A stretch of 36,398 nucleotides of DNA, taken from positions 1 through 36,398 of the forward strand of contig NZ_CALTUR010000004.1 in assembly GCF_943912555.1 (NCBI RefSeq), given 5' to 3'. The DNA comes from an uncultured Streptococcus sp. (GTDB taxonomy: Bacteria > Bacillota > Bacilli > Lactobacillales > Streptococcaceae). This document shows, in pieces, positions 27,781 through 35,727 of the stretch (the stretch's first letter is position 1; every line of letters begins with the position of its first letter). A model generated the notes under the pieces. That model worked only from the letters and a program-made list of their open reading frames with translations, searched no databases and was not told the origin of the DNA. The position numbers and the translations under genes are program-made.

Positions 27781-28668
27781 ATGACAAAATTATATGGAAG
27801 CTTGGAAGCGGGCGGTACAAAGTTTGTCTGTGCTGTCGGTGATGAAAACTTTAACGTTGTAGAAAAAACACAATTTCCAACAACAACTCCAATCGAAACA
27901 ATCGATAAAACCATCGAGTTCTTCTCAAAATTCGATAACCTTGCTGGTCTTGCAGTTGGTTCATTTGGTCCGATTGATATTGATAAAAACTCAAAAACTT
28001 ATGGCTTTATCACGACGACTCCAAAACCAAACTGGGCAAATGTGGACTTGCTTGGTGCCCTTCGTCGTGCCCTCAACGTGCCAATGTACTTCACAACAGA
28101 CGTAAACAGCTCTGCTTATGGTGAAGTGGTTGCCCGTAACAATGCTGGTGGTCGTATCGAAAACTTGGTTTACTACACAATCGGTACAGGTATCGGTGCA
28201 GGTGTCATCCAACGTGGTGAGTTTATCGGTGGTGTTGGTCACCCTGAAATGGGTCACTACTATGTGGCTAGACACCCAATGGATATTGAAAAAGAGTTTA
28301 AGGGTGTTTGTCCTTTCCATAAGGGATGTCTGGAAGGCTATGCAGCTGGTCCAAGTTTGGAAGCTCGTACAGGTGTACGTGGGGAAAATATTGAACTCAA
28401 TAACCCTGTTTGGGATGTTCAAGCCTACTATATCGCTCAAGCTGCGGTTAATGCGACAGTGACTTTCCGCCCAGACGTGATTGTCTTTGGTGGAGGGGTC
28501 ATGGCTCAACAACACATGCTGGATCGTGTCCGTGAGAAATTTACAGCTCTTCTCAATGGCTACCTACCAGTACCAGATGTGCGTGATTACATCGTGACGC
28601 CAGCAGTCGCAGGAAATGGTTCTGCTACTCTTGGGAATTTTGTTCTTGCAAAAGAAGTTTCAAAATAA
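27781..28668 (+). CDS. scrK: Fructokinase (ROK family)
   Basis: 295 residues. It phosphorylates the fructose released by ScrB to fructose 6-phosphate. ROK features: the ATP-binding start GSLEAGGTKF, the DVNSSAYGE catalytic region, YTIGTGIGAGVI, and the zinc motif GHPEMGHYY...CPFHKGCLEGYAAGP. GAGG lies six bases upstream of the ATG. It has its own promoter behind a terminator, so it is not obligatorily co-transcribed with scrA; I see no ScrR-type palindrome at its promoter. Confidence 0.94.
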   Translation: MTKLYGSLEAGGTKFVCAVGDENFNVVEKTQFPTTTPIETIDKTIEFFSKFDNLAGLAVGSFGPIDIDKNSKTYGFITTTPKPNWANVDLLGALRRALNVPMYFTTDVNSSAYGEVVARNNAGGRIENLVYYTIGTGIGAGVIQRGEFIGGVGHPEMGHYYVARHPMDIEKEFKGVCPFHKGCLEGYAAGPSLEARTGVRGENIELNNPVWDVQAYYIAQAAVNATVTFRPDVIVFGGGVMAQQHMLDRVREKFTALLNGYLPVPDVRDYIVTPAVAGNGSATLGNFVLAKEVSK

Positions 28669-28670
28669 AG

Positions 28671-28706
28671 CACAAAATCCGCTTGGGCAACCAAACGGAT
28701 TTTGTG
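28671..28706 (+). terminator. Hairpin after scrK (left member of duplicated pair)
   Basis: CACAAAATCCG (28671-28681) pairs with CGGATTTTGTG (28696-28706); TTGG/CCAA pair inside with a GCAA tetraloop. The T-run lies inside the stem and GTGG follows, so it is not a canonical terminator. It shares CCGCTTGGGNAACCAAACGG with the hairpin at 28950-28982. Confidence 0.6.
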
Positions 28707-28727
28707 GTTGAAAACAATATTTTTGAT

Positions 28728-28859
28728 CCTTTCCTTAAGTGATTAGGGACGGTAGCGACTTTCTTCGAAATTCCATACCTAAACTTTGAGCCTAATGTCT
28801 CAAAGTTTCCGAACACCTGAAACCATTAGATTTCAGGTGTTTCTATCACGGCGGAAAGG
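28728..28859 (+). repeat. Structured three-hairpin element, copy 2
   Basis: 132-nt element downstream of scrK. Outer stem 28728-28734/28853-28859 (CCTTTCC/GGAAAGG); second stem 28739-28743/28845-28849 (GTGAT/ATCAC). Hairpins: 28760-28763/28767-28770 (TTTC/GAAA, TTC loop), 28781-28790/28799-28808 (10 bp, 8-nt loop) and 28813-28822/28831-28840 (10 bp, 8-nt loop). It is collinear with the reverse complement of 3274-3406 and almost the same length. The third hairpin has no sequence in common with its counterpart but the same geometry. It lies between two near-identical terminator-like hairpins. Confidence 0.8.
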
Positions 28860-28930
28860 CTAGGTAAGTCCTCATCTCACTATCGAAAAATAGGAATGAT
28901 TTCCATACCAAAGTATATTTAGTATCAAGC

Positions 28931-28936
28931 TATAAT
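28931..28936 (+). promoter_or_regulatory. Isolated TATAAT in the scrK downstream gap
   Basis: A perfect -10 hexamer 14 bases before the terminator at 28950-28982, without TG extension or good -35. If active it would give an RNA of only about 40 nt. Small hairpins (GGAA/TTCC, CTAT/ATAG) precede it at 28880-28904. Confidence 0.2.
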
Positions 28937-28949
28937 CAATCTACGCTCT

Positions 28950-28982
28950 AAAAATCCGCTTGGGAAACCAAACGGATTTTTT
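28950..28982. terminator. Bidirectional terminator between scrK and TVP38 gene
   Basis: AAAAATCCG (28950-28958) pairs with CGGATTTTT (28973-28981); inner TTGG/CCAA with a GAAA tetraloop. T-runs on both strands. It ends six bases before the stop of the minus-strand membrane protein gene. Confidence 0.85.
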
Positions 28983-28987
28983 ACATA

Positions 28988-29605
28988 TCAAAGCATTTGC
29001 CAGAAGAAGTCAATAATATAGGTCAGACCGTAGGTATAAACAACGAGAGTAAAGGGCTTGGTCAGAATGATGATGGTCATATAGCGCTTGAAGCTCATCT
29101 TGGTCAGGGCAGCTAGCATACAGAGAAAGTCAGCTGGACTAATGGGCCAAATCATCATAAAAATAAAGAAACGGTCAAAACGATTGCCCTTATCCAACCA
29201 ACCGATATACTTGTCGTAGGTACGCTTGCTGACGACAGACTGGACAAAGGCAGCTCCATAGAGGCGCACCAGATAAAAGATAATAGCACAGCCAATGACA
29301 ATACCGATATAGTTGTAGATTGTCCCGATGATGTGACCGTAGATAAAGACGCCAGCCACAGAGGTCAAGGCTCCAGGAATGATAGGAACGACAGTCTGTA
29401 AAATCTGTAAAAAGATAAAGAGAGGTGGCCCCCAGATGCCTGCCTGCTGGATAAAGGCAGAGAGAGTTTCCTTGGATTGTAAAATCCCAGCCTGATAAGC
29501 CCAAATACAGAAAATCAAACTCCCAACCCCACCGACAATCGATGAGATGTTGATAACTTGCTGTAGAAGGGGAGAAACAGCTTTCATTTGTTTATCCTGT
29601 GACAT
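28988..29605 (-). CDS. TVP38/TMEM64-family membrane protein
   Basis: 205 residues with about five membrane segments. It carries the VTT (SNARE-associated) domain pattern: FLQILQTVVPIIPGALTSVAGVFIYG with the proline/glycine re-entrant motif, GIVIGCAIIFYLVRLYG, and IWPISPADFLCMLAALTKMSF near the end. DedA/TVP38 proteins are linked to lipid scrambling and undecaprenyl-phosphate recycling, but the role of this TVP38 type is not established. GAGGAG precedes the ATG on the minus strand. Monocistronic and convergent with scrK. Confidence 0.85.
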   Translation of the reverse strand: MSQDKQMKAVSPLLQQVINISSIVGGVGSLIFCIWAYQAGILQSKETLSAFIQQAGIWGPPLFIFLQILQTVVPIIPGALTSVAGVFIYGHIIGTIYNYIGIVIGCAIIFYLVRLYGAAFVQSVVSKRTYDKYIGWLDKGNRFDRFFIFMMIWPISPADFLCMLAALTKMSFKRYMTIIILTKPFTLVVYTYGLTYIIDFFWQML

Positions 29606-29620
29606 GTAAACTCCTCGTAG

Positions 29621-29649
29621 ATAGTATAATTCTACTATACCATATTTTG
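29621..29649 (-). promoter_or_regulatory. Promoter of the TVP38-family gene
   Basis: On the minus strand: -35 TTCAAA, 17-bp spacer, -10 TATACT. The spacer and -10 contain the short inverted repeat TAGTA/TACTA, possibly a binding site. Confidence 0.5.
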
Positions 29650-29711
29650 AAGGAGAAAGGGGGAATGAGTATTTTTTGCGATGGGAGAGTGATGGAATTT
29701 GAGTCTAAACA

Positions 29712-29720
29712 TGCTATAAT
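29712..29720 (+). promoter_or_regulatory. Extended -10 promoter of hsdR
   Basis: TGCTATAAT is a perfect extended -10, 68 bases before the hsdR ATG; the -35 is poor. TATAAA at 29731-29736 could be a second, weaker -10. Confidence 0.6.
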
Positions 29721-29788
29721 AGACCTAGTATAAAATTTGGAAATTTCAGGATATGAATAGTTCAAATGAAACGTAAGGAAGGTTTGCG

Positions 29789-32700
29789 ATGGCAAGACGA
29801 AAAGATTTTTCTGAATTAACAAGAGTACAAATCCCAGCAGCTCTGCATCTCATGCGTATGGGCTATACCTATCTTCCTCGCAATGGGAAGGAAATTGCAG
29901 AAAGAGACCCAGATACCAATATTCTTGTATCTGTTTTTAAAGAGCAATTTTTAACATTTAATAACTACTTAACAGATGAAGATTTTGAGAGAGAACTGGC
30001 CAATATCAAGCTGGAACTGGATCAAAATGATTTAGGGCGTTCCTTCTTTAAAAGGATACAGGGACAAGAAGGTGCTGTTTATATCGATTGGGAAAATCCT
30101 GAAGCTAATACCTTCCATCTGGCGCTTGAAGTCACTTGTCAAAATGGACAAGATGAATTTCGTCCGGATATAGTTGTGTTTATCAATGGACTTCCCCTCT
30201 CTTATATCGAAGTTAAACAACCCAATGCTATCCGTGATGGAAAGACAGGGATTCAGTCAGAACAGGACAGAACCAGATACCGTTTTGAAAATCGTAAGTT
30301 CCGTCGTTTTAACAATATTACCCAGTTGATAGCTCTATCTGATAATTTACCTTATATCAGTAGCCAAGGTCAACAAAAACAGGGTTCTTACTACGGTTCA
30401 AATGCCTATTCAAAAACCAAGTTTAATGCTTTCAAGGAAGAAAGAGAAGTAGATTTTCTGAATTCAATTGAACCTTTAAGAGAGGAACAAATTGACTTCG
30501 TCCTTGAGGATGTGAAGCGTTTTGCTCTCAAATCTCAACCAGAATTTACAACAAACTTACAGCCCGACACTCCCTGCAATACTTTCCTATCTTCTTTGTA
30601 TCAAAAAGAACGCCTGCTTTTCATGCTTCGTTTTGGGCTGGTTTATGTCGAAGAAGAAAGCAGGGAAGGTCAGATACAATTGCAGAAGCATGTCATGCGT
30701 TATCCGCAATACTTTGCGACAAGAGCTATCGAAGAAACTATCTCAAAAGGTGTCAAAAAAGGTGTTATCTGGCATACACAGGGCTCAGGTAAGACAGCTT
30801 TAGCTTATTTCAATATCCGCTATTTAACTCATTATTTTTCAAAACAGGGGATTGTTCCGCAGTTTTACTTTGTCGTTGATCGTTTGGATTTGGCTGACCA
30901 AGCTTTTAAGGAATTTACCAAAAGAGGTCTAAGAGTTAAGCGTATCAACAATCCTCAAGAACTTAATCAGAAACAAGACGGCTATGATGTCGCCGTTGTC
31001 AATATCCAGAAGTTCAAAGATGATTCAGACCTGACCGACCGCTCTGGCTATGATCTCAATCGTCAAAATATCTACTTTATCGATGAAGCCCATCGCTCCT
31101 ATAACGAACGAGGTTCCTACCTGCCAAATCTCTATCAGGCAGATACCAATGCGATTAAGATTGCTCTAACAGGAACGCCCCTCATCACCTATAAGAAAGA
31201 TGGTAAGACTAAGGAAAGTCATGCGACGACTCGTGATATTTTTGGAGACTACATCCATAAATACTACTACAACCAGTCCATTGATGACGGCTTTACCTTA
31301 CGTCTGATGCGAGAGGATATTGAGACGTCCTATAAAGATAATCTCAGAGCCATCAATGAAGAAATCCAACGTGGGGATTTATCAAAAGAAGATATCTTTG
31401 CCCATCCGCACTATGTGGAACCTATGCTAGACTTTATCATAGAGGACTTTAATCGTGCGCGTGATTTGGTTTTTGATGACCAGACTATTGGTGGTATGAT
31501 TGTCTGTGATTCATCCAAGCAGGCGCGTGAGCTTGAAAAGCAGTTAGAAGAACGACGCAAAGCTGGAACAACCAACTTGACTTCTGCTCTCATCCTTCAT
31601 GATGAGGGAGACAAGGAAGAGAAAAAGGAAAAGGTGGATGCCTATAAAGAAGGCAAGATTGACCTCATTATCGTCTATTCGATGCTTCTGACAGGTTTTG
31701 ATGCGCCTCGCCTCAAGCGTCTCTATCTAGGACGCAAGATTAAGGCTCATAACCTTCTCCAAACTTTAACTCGTGTGAATCGTCCTTACAAGGACTATCT
31801 CTTTGGCTATGTAGTTGATTTTGCGGATATTTCTAAGGAGTTTGACAAGACTAATCGTGCCTATCTGGAAGAACTCAACCAAGAGTATGATACAAGCATG
31901 ACTGGGGAAAATGGAGAGGACGTGTTTGGTTCGCTCTTTGTGCCAGCTGAGGAAATTTCTCAGGAACTCAGCAAGACAGAGCGCATCCTCATAGACTATC
32001 CAACCTCTAATCTAGAGTTCTTTTCTCAATCAATTGATGATATCAAGGATAGAAAGCAACTAAATGAACTACGAAAATCTTTAGAATCGGTTAAGCAGTA
32101 CTATAATATCTCCCGCTTACTTGGTTATGACCATTTGCTCAAGCAGATTGATATTACTCAGATTGCAACTCTGCTTAATGTGATTTCAAGACGCTTGCTG
32201 ACCTTGTCCCTGATAGATAAGCCAGATGATTTTTCTAGTCGCACCCTTTTAAATCTTGCCATGTCTGAGACCAGTTTTAGTTTTGTCAAGATTGCGGAGG
32301 AAGAACTCCGTCTAGCGGCCAATGACCTAGAAGATTTGAAGCGTCGAGTTGCTGGAGGAATCATAAAAGAGCGTGATGAGAAAGATCCTGAGTGGGTTTC
32401 TCTTTACGAAGAATTTCAGCGCATCATGAAAAAACACCTGATTCATGGGCAAGAAGGCTATACTATGGAAAACATCAAAGAAATTCAAAAAGAGTACGAA
32501 GAGCTCTTTAAGTCAGTGGAAGATTATCATACTCATATGAGACGTTTGACTATGAATTTTGACGGAGATGAAATGGCAGCACGTTCCTACAAACACGTAA
32601 CCAACTCGACTATGGTCAGTGATTTTCCTGCTATTTACCATGTTATCAAGGGTTCTAAAATCAGACTAGACCGTAAAATCGGTCAAAATCAAGGAGTGCG

Positions 32701-32851
32701 TGATAACGAGGACTTTCTCAAGAAAATGATTCGAGAAGAAGCTCGGATTGAAATGAAAACCAACCAATCTGCAAGTAGTTTGACAAGACAGGATTTTAAT
32801 TATATCGTCGAGTCGTTATTTGAAGGATATGAAGAGGAATACCAACACTAA
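29789..32851 (+). CDS. hsdR: Type I restriction enzyme subunit R
   Basis: 1020 residues, the usual size. HsdR translocates DNA and cuts it in a complex with HsdM and HsdS. The N-terminal nuclease of PD-(D/E)xK type has D127, E141 and K143 (RPDIVVF...YIEVK). The helicase/translocase core has Walker A GSGKT at 332-336, DEAH at 432-435, the ALTGTPL motif III and LLTGFDAPRLKRLYL/TRVNRPYKD in the second RecA lobe. A helical C-terminus binds the methylase core. AAGGAAGG supports the start. All catalytic residues are present, so it should be active. It overlaps hsdM by one base (TAATG). Confidence 0.96.
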   Translation: MARRKDFSELTRVQIPAALHLMRMGYTYLPRNGKEIAERDPDTNILVSVFKEQFLTFNNYLTDEDFERELANIKLELDQNDLGRSFFKRIQGQEGAVYIDWENPEANTFHLALEVTCQNGQDEFRPDIVVFINGLPLSYIEVKQPNAIRDGKTGIQSEQDRTRYRFENRKFRRFNNITQLIALSDNLPYISSQGQQKQGSYYGSNAYSKTKFNAFKEEREVDFLNSIEPLREEQIDFVLEDVKRFALKSQPEFTTNLQPDTPCNTFLSSLYQKERLLFMLRFGLVYVEEESREGQIQLQKHVMRYPQYFATRAIEETISKGVKKGVIWHTQGSGKTALAYFNIRYLTHYFSKQGIVPQFYFVVDRLDLADQAFKEFTKRGLRVKRINNPQELNQKQDGYDVAVVNIQKFKDDSDLTDRSGYDLNRQNIYFIDEAHRSYNERGSYLPNLYQADTNAIKIALTGTPLITYKKDGKTKESHATTRDIFGDYIHKYYYNQSIDDGFTLRLMREDIETSYKDNLRAINEEIQRGDLSKEDIFAHPHYVEPMLDFIIEDFNRARDLVFDDQTIGGMIVCDSSKQARELEKQLEERRKAGTTNLTSALILHDEGDKEEKKEKVDAYKEGKIDLIIVYSMLLTGFDAPRLKRLYLGRKIKAHNLLQTLTRVNRPYKDYLFGYVVDFADISKEFDKTNRAYLEELNQEYDTSMTGENGEDVFGSLFVPAEEISQELSKTERILIDYPTSNLEFFSQSIDDIKDRKQLNELRKSLESVKQYYNISRLLGYDHLLKQIDITQIATLLNVISRRLLTLSLIDKPDDFSSRTLLNLAMSETSFSFVKIAEEELRLAANDLEDLKRRVAGGIIKERDEKDPEWVSLYEEFQRIMKKHLIHGQEGYTMENIKEIQKEYEELFKSVEDYHTHMRRLTMNFDGDEMAARSYKHVTNSTMVSDFPAIYHVIKGSKIRLDRKIGQNQGVRDNEDFLKKMIREEARIEMKTNQSASSLTRQDFNYIVESLFEGYEEEYQH

Positions 32852-34455
32852 TGAATGAAACATATAAAGTCCAAGTCCAAGACTTGGTAGATGATTTGAA
32901 AGCGGTCTTTACTCATGCGGGACTAGGAGGAGAAGCGGGTGAGTACAAACTCCTCACCCAGTCCTTTCTCTACAAGTTTTTAAATGATAAGTTTTTATAT
33001 CAAGCCAAGGTGCTGGATGAATCCAACACTTATGAAAACTTGTTGGCAATGGGTGAGGATGACTATGACTGGCTCTTGGAGGATATCGGTACCAGTACGG
33101 CTTGGCTCAAGCCAGAGCAGTTGATTGAAACGCTTCACCGTCAGCAAAATGAAGCGACTTTCTACGAGAGTTTTGAAAATACCCTCAACCAGATCGCCAT
33201 TGATAATAACGATATTTTCTCTGTTCATACTGACGGAGATACGGCTATTCGTCTCTTTGATGAACGCTTGATTACCGACACAATATCAGATAGCAGTAAG
33301 CGTAACGAAGTTGCAAAAGCTATCATCAATCTCCTTGCGCGTGTCAAGTTTGATGAGACCATTTTTTCACAAGGCTTCGACTTTTTCTCTACTCTCTTTG
33401 AGTACATGATTAAGGACTACAACAAAGACGGTGGTGGCAAGTATGCCGAGTATTACACGCCTCACTCTGTGGCTAAGATTATCGCTGATATTCTTGTGGG
33501 ACATGACCAGCCGTCAAACGTGCGGATTTATGACCCGTCAGCTGGTTCAGGCACCTTGCTGATGAACCTGGCTAGTCGTATCGGTGTGGATAAGACCACT
33601 GTTTACAGTCAGGATATCTCGCAAAAATCATCTAATCTCCTCCGTCTCAATCTGATCTTGAATGGACTACAGCATTCCATTCATAATATCGTACAGGGAA
33701 ATACCATTATCGCTAATCGCCATCCTGAGAAGATGGACTATATCGTGTCGAACCCTCCTTTCAAACTGGACTTTTCAGAGTGGCGTGACCGAGTGGAAAG
33801 TTTACCAGAAGCCAGTGAGCGTTTCTTTGCAGGTGTGCCAAAGGTTCCAGCTAAGTCTAAGGATAAGATGGCGATCTATGAGCTCTTTGTCCAGCATATC
33901 ATCTACTCCCTGAAACCAGACGGTCAAGCAGCCGTTGTCTTACCGACAGGATTTATTACGGCCCAATCGGGGATTGATAAGGCTATCCGTCAACACTTGG
34001 TGGACAATCAAATGCTGGCAGGTGTCGTTTCCATGCCGTCCAATATCTTTGCGACGACAGGTACTAACGTCTCCATCCTCTTTATCGATAAGAAAAACAA
34101 GGGCGATGTCGTCCTCATCGATGCCTCAAACCTAGGAACCAAGGTCAAGGAAGGCAAGAACCAAAAGACTGTGTTGTCTCCTGAGGAAGAGCAGAAAATC
34201 GTCGAGACCTTTATCAAGAAGGAAGCTGTCGAGGACTTTTCTGTCACTGTCTCTTATGAGGATATCAAGGAGAAAAACTACTCTCTCAGCGCAGGACAAT
34301 ACTTTGACATCAAGATTGACTATGTAGATATTACAGCAGAAGAGTTTGAAGCCAAGATGACCGCCTTTCAAAATAAACTATCAGACCTCTTCCAGCAATC
34401 GCATGCGCTGGAGCAGGAGATTGAGGAGCAGATGAAGAGGTTGAAGTATGAGTGA
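32851..34455 (+). CDS. hsdM: Type I DNA methyltransferase subunit M
   Basis: 534 residues. N6-adenine methyltransferase: N-terminal helical HsdM_N domain, then AEYYTPHSVAKII, SAM motif I DPSAGSGTLL from D228, and catalytic NPPF at 301-304. The C-terminal tail (about 490-534) is a helix likely to pair with HsdS. It protects host DNA and, with HsdS, forms the recognition core. Coupled to hsdR, and it overlaps hsdS by eight bases, so the operon is tightly packed. Confidence 0.96.
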   Translation: MNETYKVQVQDLVDDLKAVFTHAGLGGEAGEYKLLTQSFLYKFLNDKFLYQAKVLDESNTYENLLAMGEDDYDWLLEDIGTSTAWLKPEQLIETLHRQQNEATFYESFENTLNQIAIDNNDIFSVHTDGDTAIRLFDERLITDTISDSSKRNEVAKAIINLLARVKFDETIFSQGFDFFSTLFEYMIKDYNKDGGGKYAEYYTPHSVAKIIADILVGHDQPSNVRIYDPSAGSGTLLMNLASRIGVDKTTVYSQDISQKSSNLLRLNLILNGLQHSIHNIVQGNTIIANRHPEKMDYIVSNPPFKLDFSEWRDRVESLPEASERFFAGVPKVPAKSKDKMAIYELFVQHIIYSLKPDGQAAVVLPTGFITAQSGIDKAIRQHLVDNQMLAGVVSMPSNIFATTGTNVSILFIDKKNKGDVVLIDASNLGTKVKEGKNQKTVLSPEEEQKIVETFIKKEAVEDFSVTVSYEDIKEKNYSLSAGQYFDIKIDYVDITAEEFEAKMTAFQNKLSDLFQQSHALEQEIEEQMKRLKYE

Positions 34456-35692
34456 GTGGAAAGCATTAAGTAGTATCACTTCTAAAATTGGAAGTGGTTC
34501 AACTCCGAGAGGCGGGAATTCTGTCTATTCTGATAGTGGAATATCTTTTATCAGGAGTCAAAATGTTTTGGATATGGATTTTTCTACAGAAAATTTGGCT
34601 TTCATAAATGATAATCAAGCTGAAAAGTTAAATAATGTAATTGTAGAAAGGAATGATATATTATTAAATATTACTGGTGACTCTATTGCAAGATGTACAG
34701 TTGTTCCAGAAGAAATATTACCAGCTAGAGTAAACCAACATGTTTCTATAATTCGATGTAAGAATACAGAGGAATCTAAGTATGTCATGTATTATCTTCA
34801 ATACATGAAAAAGTACTTGTTACAGATATCTAAAGTTGGTGGAACTAGAAACGCTTTGACCAAAGAAGCAATAGGAAAATTACCGATAAAAATATCTGAT
34901 GATTGTAATAAAATTTCAAAAATATTAGATAATATTGACCAAAAAATCCAAATCAACAACCAAATCAACCAAGAGTTGGAAGCCATGGCTAAGACCCTCT
35001 ACGACTATTGGTTTGTGCAGTTTGATTTCCCAGATCCGAATGGCAAACCCTACAAATCATCAGGCGGAAAGATGGTCTATCACCCAGAACTCAAACGCGA
35101 AATCCCAGAGGGGTGGGGAGTGGACAAGTTGGGGGAATTGGCACAATTTAAAAATGGTATTAACTATGAAAAAACTTCCAGTGGAAGTGAAAAAGTTAAA
35201 ATCATTAATGTTAGAAATATCTCATCATCAACAATATTTATCAACCAAACAGATTTAGATGAAATATTTTTAGAGAATGATAAATCAACAAATTTTATTG
35301 TTAATAAAGAAATGATTTTAATCACACGAAGTGGTATCCCAGGAGCTACACGCTTAGTGTCAGAACTTGAAGCAAAAACTGTATATTCTGGATTTATTAT
35401 TGCATCAGAAGTTAATGATTTGATTAATAAAAATTTGATTTTCTACTACTTAAAAAATGTTGAAGAAGAATTAAAAAATCAATCAGCGGGGACTATCATG
35501 AAAAATATTTCTCAATCAGTTCTTACTGATATGACTGTTTCACTACCTCCCCAAAATGTTCTGTTAAAATTTAATTCAATCATTGATAACTTACTTGAAC
35601 AAATGAAAAATGTTCAAAGGCAAAACCAAGAACTCACCCAACTTCGCGATTGGCTCTTGCCAATGCTGATGAATGGACAGGTGAAGGTATAA
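34448..35692 (+). CDS. hsdS: Type I specificity subunit S
   Basis: 414 residues. Two target recognition domains (about 1-155 and 215-380) each read half of a bipartite DNA site; they are separated by a conserved helical spacer (about 160-200, NQELEAMAKTLYDYWFVQFDFP) and end with a second one (NQELTQLRDWLLPMLMNGQVKV). Both recognition domains are clearly more AT-rich than the conserved spacer and than hsdM, suggesting the domains were acquired by recombination. No second hsdS or recombinase is visible before the window ends, so phase variation cannot be judged. Confidence 0.94.
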   Translation: MSEWKALSSITSKIGSGSTPRGGNSVYSDSGISFIRSQNVLDMDFSTENLAFINDNQAEKLNNVIVERNDILLNITGDSIARCTVVPEEILPARVNQHVSIIRCKNTEESKYVMYYLQYMKKYLLQISKVGGTRNALTKEAIGKLPIKISDDCNKISKILDNIDQKIQINNQINQELEAMAKTLYDYWFVQFDFPDPNGKPYKSSGGKMVYHPELKREIPEGWGVDKLGELAQFKNGINYEKTSSGSEKVKIINVRNISSSTIFINQTDLDEIFLENDKSTNFIVNKEMILITRSGIPGATRLVSELEAKTVYSGFIIASEVNDLINKNLIFYYLKNVEEELKNQSAGTIMKNISQSVLTDMTVSLPPQNVLLKFNSIIDNLLEQMKNVQRQNQELTQLRDWLLPMLMNGQVKV

Positions 35693-35727
35693 AATTGGAT
35701 ATGAAATATTATTAGATAGGACAGCTA

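Noticed and set aside
27991..28515. 174-codon open frame on the minus strand inside scrK
   Set aside because: Antisense to a complete ROK kinase; no promoter or ribosome site.
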